A stretch of 64,000 nucleotides of DNA, from contig JAJFKW010000001.1 of NCBI GenBank assembly GCA_021773015.1, positions 1 through 64,000 of the forward strand, given 5' to 3'. Source of the stretch: Woeseia sp. (lineage in GTDB: Bacteria > Pseudomonadota > Gammaproteobacteria > Steroidobacterales > Woeseiaceae). The first letter of the stretch is position 1, and each line of letters begins with the position of its first letter. The translations under genes and the position numbers were made by a program. The notes beneath the pieces are model-generated. The model made no database searches, was not told the origin of the DNA, and saw only the letters and a list, made by a program, of their open reading frames with translations. Positions 1 to 7,462 of the stretch are shown here, piece by piece.

Positions 1-301
1 TTGGTGGTTCGATCTACTGATAAGAACATTGTTCGACAAAACGCGAAGGCGTTTTGGGCGGCGTCGCTTTGCGACGCGGGTCGCAGACCCGAAGATCGCC
101 AGCAGGCGATCTGAGCCAATCATGGTCGGGGCGTCAATCGATTGACGGGCCAGAGGCCCGTTTATTGGTTGGTGGTTCGATCTACTGATAAGAACATTGT
201 TCGACAAAACGCGAAGGCGTTTTGGGCGGCGTCGCTTTGCGACGCGGGTCGCAGACCCGAAGATCGCCAGCAGGCGATCTGAGCCAATCATGGTCGGGGC
301 G
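1..301. repeat. Two direct copies of a multi-hairpin repeat unit
   Basis: Bases 1-133 recur almost identically at 169-301, a period of 168 bp. Each copy is a chain of adjacent perfect hairpins. In copy 1 these are 38-55 (7-bp stem, loop GAAG), 61-77 (7-bp stem, loop TTT), 78-90 (5-bp stem, loop GCA) and 93-112 (8-bp stem, loop AGCA). The spacer between copies adds a palindrome at 133-146 and a hairpin at 146-160 (6-bp stem, loop AGA). The first copy touches the window edge, so more units may lie to the left. No coding frame is convincing. The function is unknown; the stems would form in either strand as RNA or single-stranded DNA. Confidence 0.9.
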
Positions 302-444
302 CCAATTAAAGAAGCTAAATGTCGATCAACGCAAATGGGATAGCGACAGTTTTGAACTTTCCGCTAAAGATCAATCCGCTCCGACCAACAGCGCATGATT
401 TGTGCGCGTAGGCGGATTGAGGCCCCAGATTTGGATTTCCGGCC

Positions 445-1137
445 CTACCTGCCAACAGTGCTTAGTGCCGCAGCTTTAAGGTCATCTGCAGGTAGCCGGA
501 CTTTATAATCCGCATTAACGTATGAAAATACGACCTCACCCGATTTGTTGACAACGAAGACGGCCGGTACTGCCAGTGCGCCGAACTGCTCTAGAGATGA
601 GCCGGCAATGTCCTGGCCCTTTTCAATTCGACGCGCCTTAACGCGATCAGACGCCCTAAATGCGGTACCCAATGCTGCTGCTGCTGCCAGGTCGGCATCA
701 GACAGAATCGTGTAGCCTAGCTCTCCGATATCTTCTTGGGTTTTATCTTCTAGACTAGCGTAAAGCAGCTCAGGCCGGTCCCCACTAAGGAACAGCACGT
801 CTATGCCTGCAGCCGTTATTTCTGGAATAACGTGTCGCAGCTCCGACAGATGCATATTGCAGTAAGGACACCAGCCGCCACGAAACGAAATGAGTACCGC
901 GGCATTCTGTAGATTGTTCGGATCAAATTGATAGCGATTGTTGTCAACATCTCGGACTGTGAAATGCGGCGCGCGCTGGCCGGTTTTTACAGGTGTTATG
1001 TCCTCGGCGGCATCGGGTAGGACATACTTATCCGCAGCAACGCCACGTGTAGCAATCGAGAATATCAAAGACGTCACGAGAAGCAGAACGAATGCAACTC
1101 GGGTAAATAGGTGGCTGTTCAACGCGGTATACTCCAT
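445..1137 (-). CDS. Secreted or membrane-anchored peroxiredoxin-like (AhpC/TSA, redoxin) protein
   Basis: The 230-residue protein begins with a hydrophobic segment (about residues 13-35) that looks like a signal peptide or anchor, so the thioredoxin-fold domain would act in the periplasm. The active-site motif FRGGWCPYC places a peroxidatic-type Cys near residue 90 and a second Cys at 93, the pattern of the AhpC/TSA 'redoxin' group. The rest of the fold is recognisable (LFLSGD, YTILSD, AVPAVFVV with a cis-Pro loop). By family knowledge such proteins reduce peroxides or act as thiol-disulfide reductases; the substrate cannot be told. It is the last gene of the leftward block, about 85 bp downstream of the DegT gene, and may be independent of it. 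Confidence 0.82.
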   Translation of the reverse strand: MEYTALNSHLFTRVAFVLLLVTSLIFSIATRGVAADKYVLPDAAEDITPVKTGQRAPHFTVRDVDNNRYQFDPNNLQNAAVLISFRGGWCPYCNMHLSELRHVIPEITAAGIDVLFLSGDRPELLYASLEDKTQEDIGELGYTILSDADLAAAAALGTAFRASDRVKARRIEKGQDIAGSSLEQFGALAVPAVFVVNKSGEVVFSYVNADYKVRLPADDLKAAALSTVGR

Positions 1138-1221
1138 GGATTCATGCTATTGGACCCCTGCAACGAAGGTTTTATTACCAGCACGCGGTTTATTCGCAAT
1201 ACATACCAATGAGAGACTGAA

Positions 1222-2328
1222 TTACAAGATCAGCGACAGCGTTGTTGAAGCTACATAGTCTATTTCTGCATCAGTCATTTCGGGGAAAATCGGCAGTGAA
1301 AGACACCGTGCGGACACGTTTTCCGAGACCGGCATCGCGGAATATCGGCAGGAATCGGAAAAGTGGGCGTGCTGATGTAGTGGTCGCGCGTAATAGATTG
1401 CAGAGGCAATTCCAGCATTCTGCAGTTGTTTTCGAACGCCGTCTCTATTGTCGATCGCCAACGTGTAGTAGCCGTAGACTCGCTCAACGCCAGCCTCCGC
1501 TTGCTGAAGTTCAGCGTTGGCGGATGAAAAAACCGTATCATAGTGTTCGCCAATGACTCGCCGCCGACTATTCATGTCCTCAAGTTGCGGCAATTTGATC
1601 TCTAGAACAGCCGCGTGGCATTCGTCTAGGCGACTGTTGAAGCCGAGCATGACGTGCTCGCCACGGCCGTTGTTGCCATGATGTCTTAGTTGTCGCAACA
1701 CGGCATTCACGTTGGCGTCATTGGTTACCACCATGCCGCCGTCGCCGAAGCAACCGAGTGTCTTGCTCGGATAAAAACTAAAAGCGCCGGCAAGACCGAT
1801 GCTGCCGCTCGATTTGCCATCGATCGTCGATCCCATACTCTGTGCACAATCTTCAATGACAATAAGATCGTGATCGTGCGCAATTTCCATGATTTTTCGC
1901 ATGTTGGCCGGCTGACCGAATAAGTGTACCGGTAGCAGTGCCTTGGTATTCTCGGTTACGGCGGCTGCGGCGAGTGCTGGGTCAATATTGAGTGTATTTG
2001 CGTCGATGTCTACCAACACAGGTATTGCGCCGGCATATTCGATCGCTTGCACAGTGGCAGCGAACGTAAATGGCGTCGTAATTACCTCGTCTCCTGGCCC
2101 AATGCCGGCGGCAATGATCGCAAGCTTCAGCGCGTCAGTGCCGGACCCCACACCGACTGCATGAGAAACATCCAAGTAATCGGCTACGGCTTCTTCCAAA
2201 GCCGCGCCACGTGGCCCCAAAATATAATGGCCGCTGCGATGTACCTGTCTAATACTTTCATCGAATGCGTCCGCATTTGTCTCATATGCGCGGGCAAGGT
2301 GTGCGAAGGGAATATCAAAGTCAGTCAT
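1222..2328 (-). CDS. DegT/DnrJ/EryC1/StrS family PLP-dependent sugar aminotransferase
   Basis: Fold-type I aminotransferase of 368 residues, the usual family length. The motif SFYPSKTLGCFGDGG holds the PLP-binding lysine at about residue 189, and VIEDCAQSMG (about 157-166) supplies the aspartate that contacts the cofactor ring. Family members transfer an amino group from glutamate to a keto sugar nucleotide, as WbpE/WlbC do for UDP-3-keto sugars. Its start overlaps the stop of the upstream Gfo/Idh dehydrogenase by 4 bp (ATGA), so the two are translationally coupled. This pairing matches the WlbA/WlbC or WbpB/WbpE logic: oxidation at C3, then amination. The product would be an amino sugar for LPS or capsule; the exact sugar is inference. 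Confidence 0.92.
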   Translation of the reverse strand: MTDFDIPFAHLARAYETNADAFDESIRQVHRSGHYILGPRGAALEEAVADYLDVSHAVGVGSGTDALKLAIIAAGIGPGDEVITTPFTFAATVQAIEYAGAIPVLVDIDANTLNIDPALAAAAVTENTKALLPVHLFGQPANMRKIMEIAHDHDLIVIEDCAQSMGSTIDGKSSGSIGLAGAFSFYPSKTLGCFGDGGMVVTNDANVNAVLRQLRHHGNNGRGEHVMLGFNSRLDECHAAVLEIKLPQLEDMNSRRRVIGEHYDTVFSSANAELQQAEAGVERVYGYYTLAIDNRDGVRKQLQNAGIASAIYYARPLHQHAHFSDSCRYSAMPVSENVSARCLSLPIFPEMTDAEIDYVASTTLSLIL

Positions 2329-3263
2329 TTGTTGTTTATCAGCTCGACAATGGTAGTGGCGGTTTGTAGTGCATCCATAGCGATTCTGCCGTCTACTATC
2401 GGTGGTGCCCCGCCTGCGACAGCTTCAAGAAACGCTTTGTTCTGCACGAGCAATGGATCTCCCGAATCTCCGCTCCAACTATCGATTTCAATATCGTCTA
2501 GTTTTTGCACCGGACCCGATCGTTTCTTGCGATAAACTGTAGAAGTATTTTTCCCAAGATCCATCGAAAAATAGGCATCACTTTGAAAAATCCTAAGTGT
2601 CTGTTGTGTTTTGAAACTGATGCGGCTGCTGGTTATGTTTGCAACGCAGCCACTGGCAAAAGTTATTCGGGCGTTAGCTATGTCGATGCTGTTGCTGATG
2701 ATTGACTCTCCGGTCGCGTCAATCTTCGCTACCGGAGAGCGTACTAAGCCGTGAATTAGATCGATATCGTGGATCATCAAGTCTAAAACGACGCTAATAT
2801 CGACACTGCGGCCTGTGTACGGTGCAATTCGGTGAGACTCGATAAATCTCGGATTATTCACATACGGCGTGACTGCCATTAGAGCAGGATTGAAGCGCTG
2901 CAAGTGTCCGACTTGCAGTACCAAATCTTCCGCATCGGCCAGCACAATCAGCGATTCTGCTTCAGCGACGGTCGCTGTTATGGGCTTTTCAACCAACACG
3001 TGTATGCCGTTGCGCAGCAAATATCCGACGATTTCGTGATGCGACTTAGTCGGCGTCGCAACCGTCACAGCATCGACTTTACCCGGCAATTCCCGATAGT
3101 CTTCGATGGCATCAACGTCTAACTCCTGGCCTATTGAGCGGCAGCGTTCGATATCTGCGTCGACGATGGCGACTAAATTCGAAGTCTTCAGCGCGGCGAA
3201 TTTATTTGCGTGCCAGCGCCCCATATGGCCGACGCCGATTACAGCTGTTCGTACGCTTTTCAT
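2325..3263 (-). CDS. Gfo/Idh/MocA family NAD(P)-dependent sugar dehydrogenase
   Basis: A 312-residue oxidoreductase with an N-terminal Rossmann fold (VIGVGHMGRWHANKF, residues 9-23), the family signature EKPITATVAEAE (about 93-104) and a C-terminal domain with the catalytic-type DLMIHDIDLIH segment. Members oxidise a sugar or sugar-nucleotide hydroxyl with NAD(P)+. Coupled by a 4-bp overlap to the downstream DegT aminotransferase, it most likely supplies the 3-keto substrate for that enzyme in making a surface amino sugar. The LpxH-like gene lies 13 bp upstream in the same direction, so the three probably share a transcript reading leftward from about 4080. Confidence 0.92.
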   Translation of the reverse strand: MKSVRTAVIGVGHMGRWHANKFAALKTSNLVAIVDADIERCRSIGQELDVDAIEDYRELPGKVDAVTVATPTKSHHEIVGYLLRNGIHVLVEKPITATVAEAESLIVLADAEDLVLQVGHLQRFNPALMAVTPYVNNPRFIESHRIAPYTGRSVDISVVLDLMIHDIDLIHGLVRSPVAKIDATGESIISNSIDIANARITFASGCVANITSSRISFKTQQTLRIFQSDAYFSMDLGKNTSTVYRKKRSGPVQKLDDIEIDSWSGDSGDPLLVQNKAFLEAVAGGAPPIVDGRIAMDALQTATTIVELINNK

Positions 3264-3276
3264 TTAAGTTTCATCG

Positions 3277-4065
3277 CTAATTTTCTTGGGAGTATTCGTT
3301 ATTAAAGTGAGTATCGTCTAGCTCAAAGATGCAGACCCCCGATTCGTCGATCTTAAGGTAACAGGGCGTGTCCATCCAGGTCCCAAGATTAATGGCGCGG
3401 TACGGACTACCGTGATCGCTAGAGACAAAGTCATCGCGAACGTGTACGTGACCCGCAACAAGTACGTCAAATGCACGCTGCGCGTGGGTTTTTTGTGCAT
3501 GCAGGCGAATTTTTTCCAACGCTTTTTGTGCCGAAATTGTCTTCGTTTGACTGGTATAGCTGCGGCTGCTCTTGCTGGCGCGTTCACCGAGGCGAACCAC
3601 CAGAGACGGTGGCATGTGGCAAATAAAGTAGCGCATCGGGGGTGTTCTCAAAAGCCAGCGTAAAAACCGATAGCCGCGATCTTCGGGGTCCATCTGATCG
3701 CCGTGCTCTAACCGCAGGATTGAGCCATTGAAATCAAAATACATAGGCTCTTCATGGACTTTGAGTCGTAGCCTATCCGACCAGAAACGCCGAAGATGGA
3801 GGTCGTGATTGCCTTCAAAATAATGAATTTCTACGCCTAGATCGCGCAATTTTTCGATTTCCTCGATAATCAGTCGATATTTGGCAACGAAATGCTCATG
3901 GTCGGCGAGCCAAAGATCGAAAATATCGCCCATCAAAAACAAGTGGCTCAGCCCGCTGACACCGCGGAGACGGCGCAAGAATCGACAAAACAGGACACTT
4001 CGTGCGTCGTCTGGGGAAGTAATATGTAAATCGGATACGAAATAGGCTGCGGGCATGGCGGGCAT
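3277..4065 (-). CDS. LpxH-like metallophosphoesterase (UDP-2,3-diacylglucosamine diphosphatase family)
   Basis: Calcineurin-like phosphoesterase of 262 residues carrying the metal-site motifs in order: SDLH (about 11-14), GDIFDLW (about 46-52), GNHD (about 85-88), LEHGDQ and GHVHVRDD near the C terminus. LpxH hydrolyses UDP-2,3-diacylglucosamine to lipid X in lipid A synthesis and is close to 240 residues; the match is at family level. Being next to polysaccharide genes rather than lipid A genes, it may act on another nucleotide-linked or phosphorylated sugar. ATG codons at residues 1 and 4 are both possible starts. It is divergent from the TagD-like gene, with a shared promoter region of about 85 bp. 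Confidence 0.85.
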   Translation of the reverse strand: MPAMPAAYFVSDLHITSPDDARSVLFCRFLRRLRGVSGLSHLFLMGDIFDLWLADHEHFVAKYRLIIEEIEKLRDLGVEIHYFEGNHDLHLRRFWSDRLRLKVHEEPMYFDFNGSILRLEHGDQMDPEDRGYRFLRWLLRTPPMRYFICHMPPSLVVRLGERASKSSRSYTSQTKTISAQKALEKIRLHAQKTHAQRAFDVLVAGHVHVRDDFVSSDHGSPYRAINLGTWMDTPCYLKIDESGVCIFELDDTHFNNEYSQEN

Positions 4066-4152
4066 ATTAGCAAATGCGCTTGTGAGTTGATCGAAGTATC
4101 ATGCGTCGCTCATTTATGGCCAGTTCGTTGGCGCCAATCGGGCGGAGCAGAT

Positions 4153-4545
4153 TTGATACGAGTCATTACATTTGGGACATTTGATGTATTTCATGCTGGA
4201 CACCTAAGCATTTTGGAGCGATCAAAGTCCCTCGGCGATTATCTCATCGTTGGCGTATCATCCGACGCTTTCAGCACCGGAAAGAAAAAGCGTACTCCGA
4301 TTTACAGCGAGAATGATCGAATGCGCATTATTAGCGCGCTTGCTTGCGTGGGAGAGGTGTTTTTGGAAGAGTCGCTTGAGCAAAAGGAAGACTATATCCG
4401 ATCGCATGCTGCACATCTGTTGGTTATGGGAGATGACTGGCGCGGAAAATTTGATGACTTGCGCAACATCTGCGACGTGATCTATTTGCCCAGAACGCCA
4501 TCTATTTCGACGACCGCGATCGTCGAAGTTATCAAAAAAACGTAA
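4153..4545 (+). CDS. Glycerol-3-phosphate cytidylyltransferase-like (TagD family) nucleotidyltransferase
   Basis: The reading frame is open from 4087, but homology begins with RVITFGTFDVFHAGH, so I place the start at TTG 4153 with GGAG six bases before it. The product is 131 residues, the normal TagD size. Signature motifs are GTFDVFHAGHLSILERSK (HxGH nucleotide-binding site), the KKKRTPIYS region with the lysines that touch the CTP phosphates, and a C-terminal ISTTAIV matching the ISTT(K) signature. The family makes CDP-glycerol from CTP and glycerol-3-phosphate or activates related polyol phosphates. The next gene, a CDP-glycerol glycerophosphotransferase homologue, would use the product. 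Expected cytosolic. Confidence 0.88.
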   Translation: MIRVITFGTFDVFHAGHLSILERSKSLGDYLIVGVSSDAFSTGKKKRTPIYSENDRMRIISALACVGEVFLEESLEQKEDYIRSHAAHLLVMGDDWRGKFDDLRNICDVIYLPRTPSISTTAIVEVIKKT

Positions 4546-4552
4546 CAATAGA

Positions 4553-5581
4553 GTGCGACAGAAAAACTATCTGTTTTACGTTAGTCATAACTATGCGTAC
4601 GAAATTCTTCGGCCATTGCAGGAAGTCATCCGCCGTCGCGGCGACCGAGTGGCCTGGTTTCTCGCGGGCCAGGAAATCGACGATCGGTGCGTGAAAGATG
4701 AATACTGCATTCCGACGGTCGATGACGTCATCGATTTCAATCCTATTGCATGTTTCGTACCTGGAAATCATGTTCCCCCATTTATTCCCGGCCTCAAAGT
4801 ACAGGTGTTTCACGGTCTCGAATGGAAAAAGAAAGGTCACTTCGGGATTCGTGGCTGCTTTGACTTGTATTGTACCCATGGCCCAATTACAACCAATAGA
4901 TTTCAATCACTAAAGCAAGAGCACGGACATTTTGACGTTGCGGAAACTGGATGGCCAAAGATTGACGCGTTGTATCATGCCAAGGCTGAAAGTTTCTCAG
5001 TCGAAGACAAACCAATCGTATTGTATGCACCGACATTTTCGCCAAAACTAACTTCTGCTGCCTGCTTAATTGATGAGATCGCACGAATATCGGCGATAAG
5101 TGACTTCTATTGGGTGGTCAAGTTTCACCCGAAAATGGAGCAACGCTGGATCGACAAGTACAAATCCCTGCAGAGCGAATATCTGACAGTAGTCGATATG
5201 GAAAATGTCGGCGGATTGTTAAGGGCGGCGCAGGTACTTCTATCGGATACGTCATCCATCATTGGCGAGTTCGCGATTCTCGGCAAGCCGGCCATAACTT
5301 TTCGAAATAGTCTTCCAGACGAGTATGTCATTGATATTGATAATCCGGATTTGTTGCAACTGACATTGGAAAATTGTCTGGTGAAACAGCCGACCGCCGC
5401 GGACCCGCTAATCACCCGGTATGTCGGTCAATTACATCCCACGTTTGATGGCAAGTCGTCAGAACGTGTGCTCAGCGCGACCGATGATCTAATCGCCCGC
5501 GGAACTTCACATCTGCGAGCAAAACCGCGAAACCACATTAGAAATTTGAAAATGCGACGGATGCTTCGATATTGGCGCTAG
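4553..5581 (+). CDS. CDP-glycerol glycerophosphotransferase (TagB/TagF-like) family protein
   Basis: A 342-residue protein with a GTG start 7 bp after the cytidylyltransferase stop. It matches the catalytic region of the polyglycerol-phosphate transferase family: FHGLEWKKKGHFG with the catalytic-type histidine, TGWPKID, a PTFSP segment, KFHPKM, and the closing SDTSSIIGEFAILGKPAITF that binds the nucleotide. It would transfer a polyol phosphate from the CDP-linked donor to a membrane glycan at the inner leaflet. In Gram-positive bacteria this builds wall teichoic acid; in Gram-negatives homologues build phosphopolyol capsules or LPS decorations. The pair with the TagD-like gene is consistent with that second use. 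No membrane helices are obvious. Confidence 0.88.
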   Translation: MRQKNYLFYVSHNYAYEILRPLQEVIRRRGDRVAWFLAGQEIDDRCVKDEYCIPTVDDVIDFNPIACFVPGNHVPPFIPGLKVQVFHGLEWKKKGHFGIRGCFDLYCTHGPITTNRFQSLKQEHGHFDVAETGWPKIDALYHAKAESFSVEDKPIVLYAPTFSPKLTSAACLIDEIARISAISDFYWVVKFHPKMEQRWIDKYKSLQSEYLTVVDMENVGGLLRAAQVLLSDTSSIIGEFAILGKPAITFRNSLPDEYVIDIDNPDLLQLTLENCLVKQPTAADPLITRYVGQLHPTFDGKSSERVLSATDDLIARGTSHLRAKPRNHIRNLKMRRMLRYWR

Positions 5582-5804
5582 CCAAATTGCCGAGGGCTGC
5601 CGTCCCATGAAGTATATAGGCCGCTGTGCGTAACCAGGTTCTACTGGTTTCACGAGTTAACATATTCGGCACCCTAAGCGATTGATGTTGCCGAAGATGG
5701 CGCTAAGATAGATGCGTCGGCCTTCGAGAGTTGGCCCCGAGAGCGATTTGGCAGTCGGCGACCGATTATTGGCTTTGGCTACGTCATACGGGGAAGTACT
5801 CAGG

Positions 5805-6443
5805 ATGACTCAGAACGTGGCAATCAATCTCAACGACAAACGACTTGTTAGGCAGTTGCTCGCGGGAGATGAGCAGGCTTTCACACGATTTTTCGATGAA
5901 TTTTTCCCGCGAGTCTATCGCTTTGCCGTGGTGCGGTTAGGCAATGATACCGAGGCGACCCGCGAGGTAGTGCAACAGGTGCTCGCAAAAGCACTTCGCA
6001 AGCTTTCGTCATACAAGGGCGAAGCGGCCCTGTTCACTTGGCTTTGTGCAATTTGTCGAAATGAAATCTGTGACTGGCTCAGACGTCAGGGCAGGTATCG
6101 CCAGCACATCGTCTTGTTGGAAGATCACCCGGACTTTAAGGCCGCGGCCGAATCATATCCCATGTCTGAGTCGGAAAATCCCGATACGCAATTTCAACGC
6201 GTAGAACTCGCGCGACTCATTCAGGTCGCTTTGGACCAACTTCCAGACAAATACGGAAAGATTCTGGAGTGGAAATACATTGAAGGTTACTCGATTAAAG
6301 AAATTGCTGGTCGAATGGAAATCGGTCATGAGGCAACCCAATCATTATTGGCACGGGCGAAGCGCGCGTTCAGCGATGTCTACTGTTCGCTTGTGACTCC
6401 CTCTAACTTACCATCGAACGTACCAGGAACCGCGCAGACATGA
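5805..6443 (+). CDS. ECF-type RNA polymerase sigma factor
   Basis: Region 2 (AFTRFFDEFFPRVYRF onward, with the CRNEICDWLRRQGR segment) and region 4 (LDQLPDKYGKILEWKYIEG, then helix-turn-helix SIKEIAGRMEIGHEATQS) define a group 4 sigma-70 factor. The frame is open from 5712, but ATG 5805 (preceded by GGGAAG) gives a 212-residue protein starting just before region 2. Its stop overlaps the start of the fecR-like gene (ATGA), and the receptor gene follows in the same manner. By analogy with FecI it directs transcription of the receptor when released or activated by the anti-sigma protein. Its own targets are inferred from position only. Confidence 0.93.
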   Translation: MTQNVAINLNDKRLVRQLLAGDEQAFTRFFDEFFPRVYRFAVVRLGNDTEATREVVQQVLAKALRKLSSYKGEAALFTWLCAICRNEICDWLRRQGRYRQHIVLLEDHPDFKAAAESYPMSESENPDTQFQRVELARLIQVALDQLPDKYGKILEWKYIEGYSIKEIAGRMEIGHEATQSLLARAKRAFSDVYCSLVTPSNLPSNVPGTAQT

Positions 6444-7462
6444 ACAATCTTACCGACCAGCAGTCAAGGGAGCCGGAAGACGCGTTGCAGGAACTATTTC
6501 GCATGGCATCGCGCAGACCGGAGCCGCCGCCAGACGATGCCGCTAGCATTCGGGCCGCTGTGCATGCGGATTGGCAGCAAATCACTAGGCGATCCCGACG
6601 TAAGCGTAATTTGATCGGATTTGCGACTGCTGCATCCGTCTTATTCGCTGCCGTAATTATGCTTGATGCTTGGCGGCCAGTCCCGCCGCATTCGGCAGAA
6701 TTAGTTGCACGAATTGAGCGCCAGGTTGGCGAAGTTAGAATTTACCAGTTTATCGATGATTTGAAGACGTCAGCAGCGACTGGCAGCGGCGATCTCTTGT
6801 CGGGTTATGCGGTGAGTACCGGTAACGATTCCGCCTTAGCCCTGTCATGGAGAAACGGTGGATCGATTCGTTTGGACGAAAAGACGACGGTGAAATTTAG
6901 TACCGGCAATACGCTGATTTTGGATGCAGGCAGAGTGTATTTTGATTCACAAAATTCTGGCACCGGCATAGCATCGAAATCTAGGTTAGTTGTCGAAACA
7001 AAGTTTGGTGATGTTGAACATCTTGGTACGCAGTATATGGTGGAACAAGGTCCAAAGGAGCTACTCGTAAGCGTGCGTGAAGGCATGGTGCAAATATTGG
7101 CAGACACCTATAGTGAAAAAGCGCTGGCGGGCGAGAAAGTTCAATTTTCGGACGACGGCCTCTCCAGTCGTACGACCATCAACCCATCCGATAGCGAATG
7201 GGATTGGGCAGCGAAGATTGCACCGCATATTGATGCTGAAAAACGCTCAATATATGATTTCATTGAATGGGTTGGCCGTGAGACCGGCCGGAGCATTCAA
7301 TACGTCGGTCCGGGTGCGCGCAATCTTGCGAACGAAGCGATTCTCGGCAGTGTCGATAAGGAACCACTCGTTGCACTACAGCTTCACCTAATAACAACGG
7401 ACCTTGCGGCGGATGTCCGGCCTGACACAATTGTGATAAGTGTGAAACCAGTGGACGACTAA
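6440..7462 (+). CDS. FecR-like anti-sigma/regulator membrane protein
   Basis: A 340-residue protein with a cytoplasmic N-terminal part (about 1-55), one membrane helix (about 58-77) and a periplasmic FecR domain (about 110-215, including SIRLDEKTTVKF, GRVYFDS, FGDVEHLGTQYMVE and LLVSVREGMVQI). The C-terminal stretch (about 265-338) resembles the STN fold found in TonB-dependent transducers and secretins. The family senses the liganded receptor in the periplasm and controls the cognate ECF sigma factor. Start and stop overlap both neighbours (ATGA with the sigma gene, TAATG with the receptor), so all three are translationally coupled and should be made in fixed ratio. Confidence 0.92.
   Translation: MNNLTDQQSREPEDALQELFRMASRRPEPPPDDAASIRAAVHADWQQITRRSRRKRNLIGFATAASVLFAAVIMLDAWRPVPPHSAELVARIERQVGEVRIYQFIDDLKTSAATGSGDLLSGYAVSTGNDSALALSWRNGGSIRLDEKTTVKFSTGNTLILDAGRVYFDSQNSGTGIASKSRLVVETKFGDVEHLGTQYMVEQGPKELLVSVREGMVQILADTYSEKALAGEKVQFSDDGLSSRTTINPSDSEWDWAAKIAPHIDAEKRSIYDFIEWVGRETGRSIQYVGPGARNLANEAILGSVDKEPLVALQLHLITTDLAADVRPDTIVISVKPVDD

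Noticed and set aside
4087-4152. Upstream extension of the TagD-like frame
   Set aside because: The extra 22 codons have no family similarity and no ribosome-binding site; TTG 4153 with GGAG fits the family length.
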